A DNA stretch of 39,887 nucleotides from Lachnospiraceae bacterium (lineage in GTDB: Bacteria > Bacillota > Clostridia > Lachnospirales > Lachnospiraceae), in NCBI GenBank assembly GCA_021205305.1, contig JAJPXU010000125.1, positions 1 through 39,887 on the forward strand, read 5' to 3'. The stretch's first letter is position 1. The number at the start of each line of letters is the position of its first letter. The notes under the pieces were generated by a model. That model saw only the letters and a program-made list of their open reading frames with translations, was not told the origin of the DNA and made no database searches. The position numbers and the translations under genes are program-made. Below, piece by piece: positions 1-7,575 of this stretch.

Positions 1-363
1 TAAATATATCTAAAAACTCTTGACGAAAAAAATTTATGTGGTAAGATTGTTAAGAATGAAACGAATCGGAAAAACCTGGTAGTGAATGGAATTATAATCA
101 GACAAATCAGAACCCGATCATTCAGGATGCAACTCATTTACGATGCAGATACAGTACAGACAATTTCCGAAATGGATCGTGAACAAAAGAATCTGAAATA
201 GAACAAAGGATGGAACAGAGGTGCCTTTGTTTCTGTTTCTGTATACAAAGTTGTCGGAAGAAATGAATCAATGTAACGAACCAAAATGGCAGAACGTGGA
301 TTTATGCTTAGCATGGGGCGGAGTTATTTTGGATAGTTGCTCCAAAACAGGGAGGAAATGCGC
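1..363 (+). other. Leader region upstream of citrate synthase, no gene seen
   Basis: No convincing coding region was found here; the in-frame ATG near position 56 meets a stop after eight codons. The stretch contains a promoter-like pair at 20-47 and a possible hairpin at 202-231 (AACAAAGG / CCTTTGTT, 14-base loop). The hairpin has no clean T-run after it. The leader of more than 300 bases before the citrate synthase start is long for this kind of gene, so it could carry regulation, but I recognise no known riboswitch. Confidence 0.5.
20..47 (+). promoter_or_regulatory. Candidate sigma-A promoter upstream of citrate synthase
   Basis: TTGACG at 20-25, a 16-base A/T-rich spacer and TAAGAT at 42-47. 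The -35 matches five of six consensus bases and the -10 four of six. It would give a leader of about 310 bases. Confidence 0.45.
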
Positions 364-1689
364 ATGATTGATATGACGGAATATACCAGAAGAGGCTCAC
401 AGACCTGTCGGAAGAATGACAGCATTCCGCGCGAACTTTATAAGGAATATGGTGTGAACCTTGGATTGAGAGATATCAACGGAAATGGTGTGCTGACAGG
501 GCTTACCAATATTTCGCTGATCGTATCATCAAAAAAGGCTGACGGTAAAAAAGTTCCCTGCGATGGCGAACTCTGGTATCGCGGATATAATGTACAAAAT
601 CTCATTAAAAATCTGGGAAGCGACGAATTTGGCTTTGAGAAAATTGCCTACCTGCTTCTGATGGGTGAACTGCCTAATGAGAAAGAACTTGCGGAATTCA
701 AAGACATCATAGGCAATAGCCGGACATTACCGACGAATTTCACACGCGACGTCATCATGAAAGCACCAAGCTCTGATATTATGAACACGATGACTCGAAG
801 CATCCTGACGCTTGCTTCTTATGATAAAAACCCCAAGAGCACGAGCGTACACAACAGCCTGCGCCAATGCATTGAACTGATTGCGCTGTTCCCGGTGCTT
901 GCAGTTTACGCGTACCACGCTTATAATCATTATGAAAATGACGAGAGCATGTACATCCACCGTCCGTCACCGGAGCTTTCGACCGCAGAAAATCTGCTGA
1001 TGATGCTCCGTCCGGACAAGCAGTATACGGCAGTGGAAGCCAAAGTGCTTGACACTGCGCTGATTCTGCATATGGAACACGGTGGTGGTAATAACTCAAC
1101 GTTTACTACGCGTGTCGTCACCTCTTCCGGCTCTGATACGTATTCCACCATCGCAGCTGCGATGTCCTCTCTGAAAGGACCGAAACACGGCGGTGCGAAT
1201 ATCAAAGTCATGGAAATGATGGACGATATCCGTGCGAATGTGAAGGATCTTCATGATGATGAGGAACTGGAAGCCTACCTCTCAAAGATTCTGGACGGCG
1301 ATGCGTTTGACCATAAGGGGCTGATCTACGGCATGGGACATGCGATTTATTCCCTGTCGGACCCGAGAGAGCGGATTTTCAAAAAATATGTAGAAATGCT
1401 GGCACAGGAAAAGCATTGTGATGAAGATATGCACCTGTACGCAACGGTCGAAGAGTTAGCTCCGAAGCTGATTGCCGAAAAGCGTCATATCTACAAAGGT
1501 GTGAGCCCAAATGTCGATTTTTACAGCGGATTTGTCTATAGTATGCTGGATATTCCAATGGAGCTTTACACGGCTATCTTTGCAATCGCGAGAATTGTCG
1601 GCTGGAGCGCACACCGCATTGAAGAACTGATCTGCGCGGACAAAATCATCCGCCCGGCGTACTTGAGCGTGATGGAGAAAAAAGAATAA
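364..1689 (+). CDS. gltA: Citrate synthase
   Basis: Condenses acetyl-CoA with oxaloacetate to citrate, here probably for glutamate synthesis in an anaerobe. The 441-residue product has the family's catalytic set: His239 in HMEHGGGNNS, His326 in GMGHAIY and Asp385 in VDFYSG. The start at 364 is chosen because GGAGG at 351-355 sits 8 bases upstream; the ATG at 358 is only 2 bases from it, and the upstream TTG at 337 lies before it. The length is near the family's usual 430 or so. It is followed after 26 bases by a secreted protein gene with its own ribosome binding site. The sequence does not show whether it is Si- or Re-type, but the fold motifs are those of the ordinary (Si) family. Confidence 0.93.
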   Translation: MIDMTEYTRRGSQTCRKNDSIPRELYKEYGVNLGLRDINGNGVLTGLTNISLIVSSKKADGKKVPCDGELWYRGYNVQNLIKNLGSDEFGFEKIAYLLLMGELPNEKELAEFKDIIGNSRTLPTNFTRDVIMKAPSSDIMNTMTRSILTLASYDKNPKSTSVHNSLRQCIELIALFPVLAVYAYHAYNHYENDESMYIHRPSPELSTAENLLMMLRPDKQYTAVEAKVLDTALILHMEHGGGNNSTFTTRVVTSSGSDTYSTIAAAMSSLKGPKHGGANIKVMEMMDDIRANVKDLHDDEELEAYLSKILDGDAFDHKGLIYGMGHAIYSLSDPRERIFKKYVEMLAQEKHCDEDMHLYATVEELAPKLIAEKRHIYKGVSPNVDFYSGFVYSMLDIPMELYTAIFAIARIVGWSAHRIEELICADKIIRPAYLSVMEKKE

Positions 1690-1715
1690 GGTATCAAAAA
1701 CGGGAGGAAAAAGAC

Positions 1716-2690
1716 TTGAAAGAGTTCAGCATGAAAGAAAGATGGTTACCCTTTATTGCCTCTGTTATTTTGTGCCTGTTATTTTCAACTTGTCTTATGG
1801 CGGCTCCACATTCTTATGCTGCGGAAGATACTGCGGATGAACCGGCTGTGGTGTCTTCTTCTGCCAAGCGGGGGCTGGTTAAAGTAGGTGATTATTACTA
1901 TTATTACAAAAAAGATGGGACAAAGCTGAGAAATAAATGGAAAACGATTGACGGATATCAGTATTATTTTAAAAGCAGTGGGAAAGCCGCTGTTGGCGGT
2001 TATAAAATCGGCGACACTGTTTATGTGTTTGGGGTAAAGGGACGGCTTAAAACCGGAAAGAAATCCCGTTTTCTTACAATCAACGGAAAGACTTATTACG
2101 TAAGCGCAGAGGGTACGGCTGCGACCGGTTGGTTTGTTGTGAATGGAAGTCTTTATCGGGCGACGTCGGGAGGCAAAATCTCAACCCGAACGGTGGAGGG
2201 GATTACTTTTACGGAGAGCGGAGCGGCTGTAGATAATACGGAAAGCCGCCTGAAGATTAAGGTCATGCAGGTCGTGAATGACATCACGACAGAGAGCATG
2301 ACGCAGTCGGAGAAGCTTAAAGCCTGTTGGAATTATATAACCGGGAGCGGCTGGACTTATGTACAGTATGATACTTCGTTTGCGAGTGGCTGGCAGAAGC
2401 AATGTGCCTATGATATGCTTGTGAAACGCCGTGGGGACTGTAAAAGCTTTGCCTGTGCATTTGCAGCTCTGGCCTGTGAGATTGGATATGATGCATATGT
2501 AATAAGAGGACGTGTGCCCGGTACGCGTGATCAGGCTGCGGATGGTTATACCAAGCACAGCTGGGTAAGAATTGACGGCCGCTATTTTGATCCGGAGGGA
2601 GACTGGGCCGGATGGAATGTGGGCTGCTATAATTACAGCTATTATAATGTATCTCACACGATTCAGCAGATCATCCGGTTTATGGATTAA
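1716..2690 (+). CDS. Secreted protein with choline-binding-like repeats and a transglutaminase-like domain
   Basis: Predicted exported protein of 324 residues. A hydrophobic signal segment (about residues 9-35) ends in an Ala-rich cleavage region. It is followed by aromatic repeats of the glucan/choline-binding kind (YYYYKKDGTK, YQYYFKSSGK, about residues 45-150), then a transglutaminase/protease-like core. Its likely triad is Cys242 in RRGDC, His281 in KHSWV and Asp292 in YFDPEGDW. The start is TTG with GGGAGG 8 bases before it; an in-frame ATG at 1731 is the alternative. The fold suggests a cell-wall or peptide-acting thiol enzyme, but the substrate is unknown. A terminator follows at once. 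Domain calls are from motifs, function is inferred. Confidence 0.8.
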   Translation: MKEFSMKERWLPFIASVILCLLFSTCLMAAPHSYAAEDTADEPAVVSSSAKRGLVKVGDYYYYYKKDGTKLRNKWKTIDGYQYYFKSSGKAAVGGYKIGDTVYVFGVKGRLKTGKKSRFLTINGKTYYVSAEGTAATGWFVVNGSLYRATSGGKISTRTVEGITFTESGAAVDNTESRLKIKVMQVVNDITTESMTQSEKLKACWNYITGSGWTYVQYDTSFASGWQKQCAYDMLVKRRGDCKSFACAFAALACEIGYDAYVIRGRVPGTRDQAADGYTKHSWVRIDGRYFDPEGDWAGWNVGCYNYSYYNVSHTIQQIIRFMD

Positions 2691-2738
2691 AAAAGAATGA
2701 CTTGTCAAGAAAAAATACTTGACAGGCCTTCTTTTTTT
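2691..2738 (+). terminator. Rho-independent terminator overlapping the next promoter
   Basis: Stem TGTCAAG (2703-2709) / CTTGACA (2718-2724), with a lower stem AAAAGAA (2691-2697) / TTCTTTT (2729-2735), ending in T7 at 2732-2738. It lies directly after the stop of the transglutaminase-like gene. The 3' arm contains the -35 hexamer of the ylxM promoter. Confidence 0.8.
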
Positions 2739-2747
2739 GTGTATAGT
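2719..2747 (+). promoter_or_regulatory. Strong promoter for the ylxM-ffh operon
   Basis: Perfect -35 TTGACA (2719-2724), 17-base spacer, and -10 TATAGT (2742-2747). Transcription would start near 2754, only a few bases before the ylxM start codons. Confidence 0.8.
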
Positions 2748-2758
2748 AATCGGCGGTG

Positions 2759-3109
2759 ATGGAGATGGACGAAGTATTGCGGCAGACGCTTCTGTTTGAT
2801 TTTTACGGGGAGCTGCTTACAGAACACCAGAGAGAAGTATATGAGGCAGTTGTGCAGAATGATCTTTCATACTCAGAGGCCGCTGAGGAATTCGGCGTCA
2901 GTCGGCAGGGCATACATGATCTGATAAAACGTTCTGTAAAAACTCTTGAGGAATACGAGACAAAGCTGCACCTGGTAGAGCGTTTTCTGGAGATCAGGGC
3001 AAAAGCGGAGCAGATGCTTGCGTTATCCTCCCATTATGAAGAAATTGACGTGCAGTTTTTTGCGAAACAGATTTCGAGTCTGTCGAGACAGATTCTCGAT
3101 GAATTGTAA
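2759..3109 (+). CDS. ylxM: YlxM family HTH protein (SRP-associated)
   Basis: Small helix-turn-helix protein of the UPF0122/YlxM family, encoded next to ffh in Firmicutes and thought to act with the signal recognition particle. The N-terminal LLFDFYGELLTEHQREV and the HTH stretch (SYSEAAEEFGVSRQGIHDLI, about residues 35-55) are typical. The start is uncertain: GTG 2756, ATG 2759 and ATG 2765 are all in frame. The promoter would place the transcript start near 2754, so the message would have almost no leader. GGTGAT at 2755-2760 could serve as a ribosome site for 2765. The product is 114-117 residues, normal for the family. Confidence 0.88.
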   Translation: MEMDEVLRQTLLFDFYGELLTEHQREVYEAVVQNDLSYSEAAEEFGVSRQGIHDLIKRSVKTLEEYETKLHLVERFLEIRAKAEQMLALSSHYEEIDVQFFAKQISSLSRQILDEL

Positions 3110-3214
3110 GCATTACTGCGTGTGTTTTCTCTATAAGGTTTCAGAGACTGGCGATGATTTTTGATAGAAAAGTTCTGAAATTTGCCAACGGATTTTTGAC
3201 AGAGGAGTTATAGA

Positions 3215-4564
3215 ATGGCTTTTGAAAGCTTATCAGAAAAGCTGCAGAATGTATTTAAAAACCTGCGCAGCAAGGGAAGGCTGCCGGCGGCGGATGTAAA
3301 GACCGCTCTTAAGGAAGGCAAAATGGCTCTTCTTGAGGCTGACGTCAGCTTTAAGGTGGTAAAGCAATTTATCAAATCTGTCGAAGCGAAAGCGATTGGG
3401 CAGGATGTCATGAATGGCCTGAATCCGGGACAGATGGTGATCAAGATTGTCAATGATGAACTGGTGTCTTTGATGGGTTCGGAGACGACAGAGATTGCAC
3501 TCCGGCCCGCGAATGAGGTATCGGTCGTGATGATGGCCGGTCTTCAGGGCGCGGGCAAGACGACAACTGCTGCCAAGCTTGCGGGCAAATTTAAATCTAA
3601 AGGCCGCAGACCATTGCTGGTGGCATGCGATGTGTATCGTCCAGCCGCGATCAAACAGCTTCAGATCAATGGTGAGAAGCAGGGCGTGGAGGTTTTTTCT
3701 CTTGGTGATAAAGAAAGTCCGGTGCGCATTGCACAGGAAGCCGTGAGTTATGCAAAGGAGCACAACCTGAATCTGGTCTTTCTGGATACAGCAGGCCGTC
3801 TTCACGTCGATGAAGATATGATGCGTGAACTACAGGAGATCAAGGATACCGTCGAGGTGGATCAGACCGTTTTGGTCGTAGATGCAATGACCGGACAGGA
3901 CGCGGTGAATGTTGCTTCCATGTTTGAAGAAAAGATCGGGATCGACGGCGTGATTCTTACTAAGCTTGACGGCGACACGAGAGGCGGCGCGGCACTTTCC
4001 ATTAAAGCGACCTGCGGCAAGCCGATTCTGTATGCCGGTATGGGGGAGAAGCTTTCTGATCTAGAACAGTTTTATCCGGATCGTATGGCATCCCGTATTC
4101 TGGGGATGGGAGATGTGCTTTCCCTGATTGAGAAGGCACAGGAGAGCATTGACGAAGAAAAAGCCAAAGACATGGAGCAGAAGCTCCGGAAAGCACAGTT
4201 TGGCTTTGATGATTATCTTGAAAGTATGAATCAGATGAAGAATATGGGAGGCATTTCTAGCGTTCTCAGTATGATGCCCGGCATGGGCGGCGCGCAGATG
4301 AAGCAGTTGGAGGATGCCGTGGATGAGAAGAAGATGGCGCAGATTGAAGCGATCATTCTCTCTATGACGCCGAAGGAACGGTCAAATCCCGATATTCTGA
4401 ATCTTTCCAGAAAGCGCAGGATTGCGGCAGGCGCTGGTGTAGATATCAGTGAGGTAAATCGTCTGGTGAAACAGTTTGAACAGAGCCGCAAGATGATGAA
4501 GCAGTACTCCGGTATGTTCGGAGGCAAAGGTGCGAAAAGAGGTAAGTTTAAACTTCCCTTTTAG
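3215..4564 (+). CDS. ffh: Signal recognition particle protein Ffh
   Basis: GTPase subunit of the signal recognition particle; binds 4.5S RNA and signal peptides of nascent membrane and secreted proteins and docks with FtsY. The 449-residue product has the N domain, then the G domain with P-loop GLQGAGKTTTAAKL (about residue 109), DTAGR (about 191) and TKLDGDTRGG (about 249). The C-terminal M domain is methionine-rich (MNQMKNMGG, MMPGMGG) and ends in a basic tail. GAGGAG lies 7 bases before the ATG. It sits between ylxM and rpsP, the usual Firmicute order, with about 105 bases after ylxM and no strong terminator between. Confidence 0.97.
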   Translation: MAFESLSEKLQNVFKNLRSKGRLPAADVKTALKEGKMALLEADVSFKVVKQFIKSVEAKAIGQDVMNGLNPGQMVIKIVNDELVSLMGSETTEIALRPANEVSVVMMAGLQGAGKTTTAAKLAGKFKSKGRRPLLVACDVYRPAAIKQLQINGEKQGVEVFSLGDKESPVRIAQEAVSYAKEHNLNLVFLDTAGRLHVDEDMMRELQEIKDTVEVDQTVLVVDAMTGQDAVNVASMFEEKIGIDGVILTKLDGDTRGGAALSIKATCGKPILYAGMGEKLSDLEQFYPDRMASRILGMGDVLSLIEKAQESIDEEKAKDMEQKLRKAQFGFDDYLESMNQMKNMGGISSVLSMMPGMGGAQMKQLEDAVDEKKMAQIEAIILSMTPKERSNPDILNLSRKRRIAAGAGVDISEVNRLVKQFEQSRKMMKQYSGMFGGKGAKRGKFKLPF

Positions 4565-4628
4565 ACCGGCCAAAGGGCGTCATCGTCCTTGACCGATAAA
4601 TACATTATTCTAACAGGAGGTGAATGAC

Positions 4629-4874
4629 ATGGCAGTAAAGATTCGTTTAAGAAGGACTGGTAAGAAAAAGAATCCTTTCTATAGAATCGTGGTAGCAGAC
4701 GCGAGATCTCCGAGAGACGGAAGATGCATCGAAGAGATTGGCACCTACAATCCAAACGCAAATCCGAGTGAGTTCAAGATCAATGAAGATCTGGCTAAAA
4801 AGTGGCTTGCGAGCGGAGCTCAGCCGACCGAGACAGTTGGAAAGCTTTTCAAGCTGGCCGGCATCGAAAAATAA
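4629..4874 (+). CDS. rpsP: 30S ribosomal protein S16
   Basis: Small-subunit ribosomal protein of 81 residues that starts [20 protein letters not shown] and contains the family's [14 protein letters not shown] and EIGTYNP. The ATG at 4629 is chosen over the in-frame GTG at 4620 because AGGAGG (4615-4620) lies 8 bases upstream of it and the family begins with MAVKI. It follows ffh by 64 bases and precedes khpA by 16 bases. Confidence 0.97.
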   Translation: MAVKIRLRRTGKKKNPFYRIVVADARSPRDGRCIEEIGTYNPNANPSEFKINEDLAKKWLASGAQPTETVGKLFKLAGIEK

Positions 4875-4890
4875 TCGGAGGTGAGCAGGC

Positions 4891-5121
4891 ATGAAAGAGT
4901 TGTTAGAAGTAATTGCAAAATCTCTGGTTGAACATCCGGACGAAGTCGAGGTTACGGAAAAAGAGAGTGGAAACACTCTTGTATTAGAACTGCGTGTCGC
5001 TTCCTCCGATATGGGGAAAGTGATCGGTAAGCAGGGGAGAATTGCGAAAGCAATTCGTTCCGTTGTAAAGGCTGCGGCGACAAGAGAAGACAAAAAAGTT
5101 GTCGTAGACATTATGCAGTAA
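4891..5121 (+). CDS. khpA: KH-domain RNA-binding protein KhpA
   Basis: A 76-residue single KH-domain protein (YlqC/KhpA), which in Firmicutes pairs with KhpB to bind RNA and affect cell division and envelope genes. The GxxG-type loop is seen as VIGKQGRIAKAIR in the second half, after the typical N-terminal MKELLEVIAKSLVEHPDEV. A GGAGGTGAG site is placed about 7 bases before the ATG. It lies between rpsP and rimM, the conserved position of this gene. A terminator-like structure follows directly, so at least part of the transcription may stop here. Confidence 0.93.
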   Translation: MKELLEVIAKSLVEHPDEVEVTEKESGNTLVLELRVASSDMGKVIGKQGRIAKAIRSVVKAAATREDKKVVVDIMQ

Positions 5122-5134
5122 TTTTGCGATATAG

Positions 5135-5203
5135 GAAGCTGTCTGAGGATGTTCGGATTTGCGGGAGTGAATCCGCGGCGTATGAAGGCAGCTTCTCTTT
5201 TTT
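5135..5203 (+). terminator. Terminator-like compound hairpin after khpA
   Basis: Outer stem GAAGCTG (5135-5141) / CAGCTTC (5189-5195) encloses an inner stem CGGATT (5154-5159) / AATCCG (5170-5175). It is followed by a T-rich tail at 5196-5203. The large internal portion is unusual; it could attenuate rather than fully stop transcription into rimM. Confidence 0.65.
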
Positions 5204-5214
5204 AGGTAACAATT

Positions 5215-5325
5215 CAGAACAGCACCGACCGGAGCGAAGCGGAGATGGGCAGGTTCACCTGCTAAAGGCAGTATTTTCATTTCGGGATGGGCGGGGTTTC
5301 GTCCTCGATTCGCGGTGGCGAATCG
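5215..5325 (+). repeat. Dispersed intergenic element, copy 1 (before rimM)
   Basis: Begins CAGAACAGCACCG, contains the stem GCAGGT-TC-ACCTGC (5249-5262), then TAAAGGCAGTATTTTCATT and GATGGGCGGG. It ends in a hairpin CGATTCGC / GCGAATCG (5306-5325). The copy at 7401-7512 shares the first motif, the same stem with a compensated base-pair change, and the 3' block. A short reading frame through it is not convincing. Confidence 0.6.
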
Positions 5326-5348
5326 GGACATGATATTGAGGAACGTAT

Positions 5349-5942
5349 ATGCAGGATATTTTACAGGTGGGAGCGATCACTTCCACACATGGTCTTGTCG
5401 GTGAGGTCAAGGTTTTTCCGACTACAGATGACCCGATGCGATTCAAAAAACTGAACTCTGTTTTATTGGGAAATCCAGAACATCCAGATGCGGATACCAT
5501 GCGTGAGCTTGAAGTGGAGCGGGTAAAGTTTTTTAAAAATCTCGTGATTCTGAAATTTCGTGGCCTTGATCACATTGAAGATGTGGAAGGCTTTCGCGGT
5601 CGTGCGCTTTTTGTAACGCGTGAGAACGCGGTGAAACTGGAAGAAGGGGAATATTTTATTGCGGATCTGATTGGCCTGAAGGTTTATACAGATGAACCAA
5701 CGGACATGGATGAATCAGTTGTCTGTTCGAAGGAAACCGGTACCAGTTTGGCTGCTGGTGATTCCTCTTACTTTCTCGGTGAACTGACGGATGTCCTGCA
5801 GACTGGCGCGAATGATGTCTATGAAGTGACATTGCCGGACGGGCGCAAGGTGCTGATTCCGGCGATCCGACAGTGTATTCTGGATGTTGCCATTGAGAAG
5901 GACTGTATGCTTGTGCATTTGCTGGAGGGGCTTCTGGAATGA
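5349..5942 (+). CDS. rimM: Ribosome maturation factor RimM
   Basis: Assembly factor for the 30S head that binds S19. The N-terminal RimM domain begins MQDILQVGAITSTHGLVGEVKV, followed by the PRC-barrel half with YFIADLIGLKV and LIPAIRQCILDVAIE. At 197 residues it is longer than the usual 165-180. The extra length is around residues 117-137, a stretch of Ser/Thr/Gly between the PRC-barrel strands. The end overlaps trmD by four bases (ATGA), so the two are translationally coupled. A dispersed repeat element lies just upstream. Confidence 0.95.
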   Translation: MQDILQVGAITSTHGLVGEVKVFPTTDDPMRFKKLNSVLLGNPEHPDADTMRELEVERVKFFKNLVILKFRGLDHIEDVEGFRGRALFVTRENAVKLEEGEYFIADLIGLKVYTDEPTDMDESVVCSKETGTSLAAGDSSYFLGELTDVLQTGANDVYEVTLPDGRKVLIPAIRQCILDVAIEKDCMLVHLLEGLLE

Positions 5943-6736
5943 ATTACTATGTTATGACCCTGTTTCCGGAAATGATTGAGCAGGGGATGCATACAAGTAT
6001 TACCGGGCGTGCAATCGAGAAAGGCCTTCTTTCGCTTAAAACAATCAATATACGCGATTATTCTGTCACGGGTAACGGCAGAATTGATGACTATCCTTAT
6101 GGCGGCGGCGCGGGTATGGTGATGCAGGCCGAACCGGTTTACCGCGCTTATGAAAGCCTGGTGTGTCAGGCTGAACAAAAGGCACTCAGACTGATCTACC
6201 TTACGCCGCAGGGGCGCGTTTTTGATCAAAGTATGGCACAGGAATTTGCCTGTGAGGAGAATCTGGCTTTTCTCTGCGGTCATTATGAAGGCGTGGACGA
6301 GCGTGTCCTGGAGGCAATCGTCACAGATTATGTTTCAATCGGAGACTATGTTCTTACCGGCGGGGAACTGCCGGCGATGGTGATGATGGATGCGATTTCC
6401 CGCATGGTGCCAGGCGTACTCAGTAATTCCGATTCGGGCGTGTCGGAAAGCTTTTCGGATGGACTTCTGGAATATCCGCAGTACAGCCGACCGGAGATTT
6501 GGCGGGGATGCCAGGTGCCCCCGGTTCTTTTATCCGGCCATCACGGAAACGTAGATCGCTGGCGCCATGAACAGTCCCTGCTGCGGACACTGCGTAACCG
6601 TCCGGATCTGCTGGAACATATGCAGCTGGACAAGGCAGACCGGAAATTTTTGCGAAAACTTCTCGAGGCGGGCGCTGACAGCGGTTTATCCGAAAAGGAG
6701 GTCTCCGTTTTGCAGAATATTCTGGAAAACTCCTGA
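5939..6736 (+). CDS. trmD: tRNA (guanine-N1)-methyltransferase TrmD
   Basis: Methylates G37 of tRNAs with a G at position 36 using S-adenosylmethionine, preventing frameshifts. It is a SPOUT fold; the family motifs are MTLFPEMI at the N-terminus, YPYGGGAGMVM, LCGHYEGVDERVLE and DYVLTGGELPAMVMMDA, the last two in the cofactor-binding knot. At 265 residues it is slightly longer than many homologues because of the C-terminal extension after LDKADRKFLRKL. The start overlaps the rimM stop. Confidence 0.96.
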   Translation: MNYYVMTLFPEMIEQGMHTSITGRAIEKGLLSLKTINIRDYSVTGNGRIDDYPYGGGAGMVMQAEPVYRAYESLVCQAEQKALRLIYLTPQGRVFDQSMAQEFACEENLAFLCGHYEGVDERVLEAIVTDYVSIGDYVLTGGELPAMVMMDAISRMVPGVLSNSDSGVSESFSDGLLEYPQYSRPEIWRGCQVPPVLLSGHHGNVDRWRHEQSLLRTLRNRPDLLEHMQLDKADRKFLRKLLEAGADSGLSEKEVSVLQNILENS

Positions 6737-6803
6737 ACGGGTTATCGTGGCAGAATCCGACCATAACCGGCTGAAAAAGTTTGTAAAAACAGTTAATATT
6801 TTC

Positions 6804-6832
6804 TTGCATTTTGTCAGGAATCATGCTACACT
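6804..6832 (+). promoter_or_regulatory. Promoter upstream of rplS
   Basis: TTGCAT (6804-6809), 17-base spacer, TACACT (6827-6832). Transcription would start near 6839 and leave a leader of about 160 bases before rplS. Confidence 0.65.
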
Positions 6833-6838
6833 CATTTG

Positions 6839-6997
6839 CGTTGTGAAAAAGATGGTCCTCTGGTACAGTCTGTGCGGGCCTGGCGTCTCGGTTTGGTATC
6901 CGGATCGCTGTTGCATTTGCCGTGACAAAAGGATCTGCGGCAAACAGGGTCAGAAGCACGCGTATTACGAACATCCAGTATAGGAAGGAGATCCACA
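6839..6997 (+). promoter_or_regulatory. Possible ribosomal protein leader of rplS
   Basis: About 160 non-coding bases between the promoter and the rplS start. A stem GTACAG / CTGTGC at about 6863-6875 is visible near the 5' end. Firmicute rplS genes can carry an autogenous L19 leader RNA; I can only say that the position and length fit, not that the consensus matches. Confidence 0.3.
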
Positions 6998-7345
6998 ATG
7001 AGCGATATTATTAAAAAGATTGAGGATGCCCAGCTGAAAGCTGAGGTTCCGCAGTTTGCTGTAGGCGACACCGTCAGAGTATACGGTAAGATCAAAGAGG
7101 GAAACCGCGAGAGAATTCAGGTGTTTGAAGGAATCGTTATGAAGAAGCAGGGCGGCGGCGTCCGCGCGACATTCACGGTTCGCAAGAATTCCAATGGCGT
7201 AGGCGTAGAAAAGACCTGGCCGCTGCATTCCCCGGCCGTAGAGAAGGTTGAAGTCGTAAGACGCGGTAAAGTAAGACGCGCGAAGCTGACATACCTGAGA
7301 GGACGTGTGGGAAAGAAAGCGAAAGTAAAAGAGCTTGTGAAATAA
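6998..7345 (+). CDS. rplS: 50S ribosomal protein L19
   Basis: Large-subunit protein at the 30S-50S interface. Its 115 residues show the family features [37 protein letters not shown] and the basic [23 protein letters not shown] tail region (quoted in parts). AAGGAG lies about 8 bases before the ATG. It is separated from trmD by 261 bases with its own promoter, and is followed by a clear terminator. Confidence 0.97.
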   Translation: MSDIIKKIEDAQLKAEVPQFAVGDTVRVYGKIKEGNRERIQVFEGIVMKKQGGGVRATFTVRKNSNGVGVEKTWPLHSPAVEKVEVVRRGKVRRAKLTYLRGRVGKKAKVKELVK

Positions 7346-7356
7346 GGATCGGATCA

Positions 7357-7388
7357 GGGAGATTACATTCATGTATTCTCCCTTTTTT
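7357..7388 (+). terminator. Terminator of rplS
   Basis: GGGAGA (7357-7362) / TCTCCC (7377-7382) with inner ACAT/ATGT pairing, followed by T6 (7383-7388). It lies 12 bases after the rplS stop. Confidence 0.85.
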
Positions 7389-7400
7389 GCTAACCAAGTC

Positions 7401-7512
7401 CAGAACAGCATCGGAATGAAAAGACAGACTTTGCAGATTTATCTGCTAAAGGCTGTATTTTCATTCTGAGATGGGCGGGCGCTGGACATCCAGTGGATGT
7501 CCGTTTAGCGCC
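7401..7512 (+). repeat. Dispersed intergenic element, copy 2 (before first lepB)
   Basis: CAGAACAGCATCG (7401-7413), stem GCAGAT-TT-ATCTGC (7433-7446), then TAAAGGCTGTATTTTCATT and GATGGGCGGG. It ends in the hairpin GGCGCT-GGACATCC / GGATGTCC-GTTT-AGCGCC (7478-7512). Compared with copy 1 the central stem keeps pairing while a G-C pair becomes A-T. Confidence 0.6.
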
Positions 7513-7575
7513 GACCGAAGCGAAGCGCAGACCTGTGGCCTGCTGTTCTGGAAACACAGCATCAGGAGGTCTTCT

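Noticed and set aside
56-82. Possible small gene at the window start
   Set aside because: The frame from the ATG at 56 stops after eight codons.
5124-5333. A 69-codon + strand frame after khpA
   Set aside because: It runs through the terminator-like hairpin and dispersed element, has no ribosome site, and the region is better explained as structured non-coding DNA.
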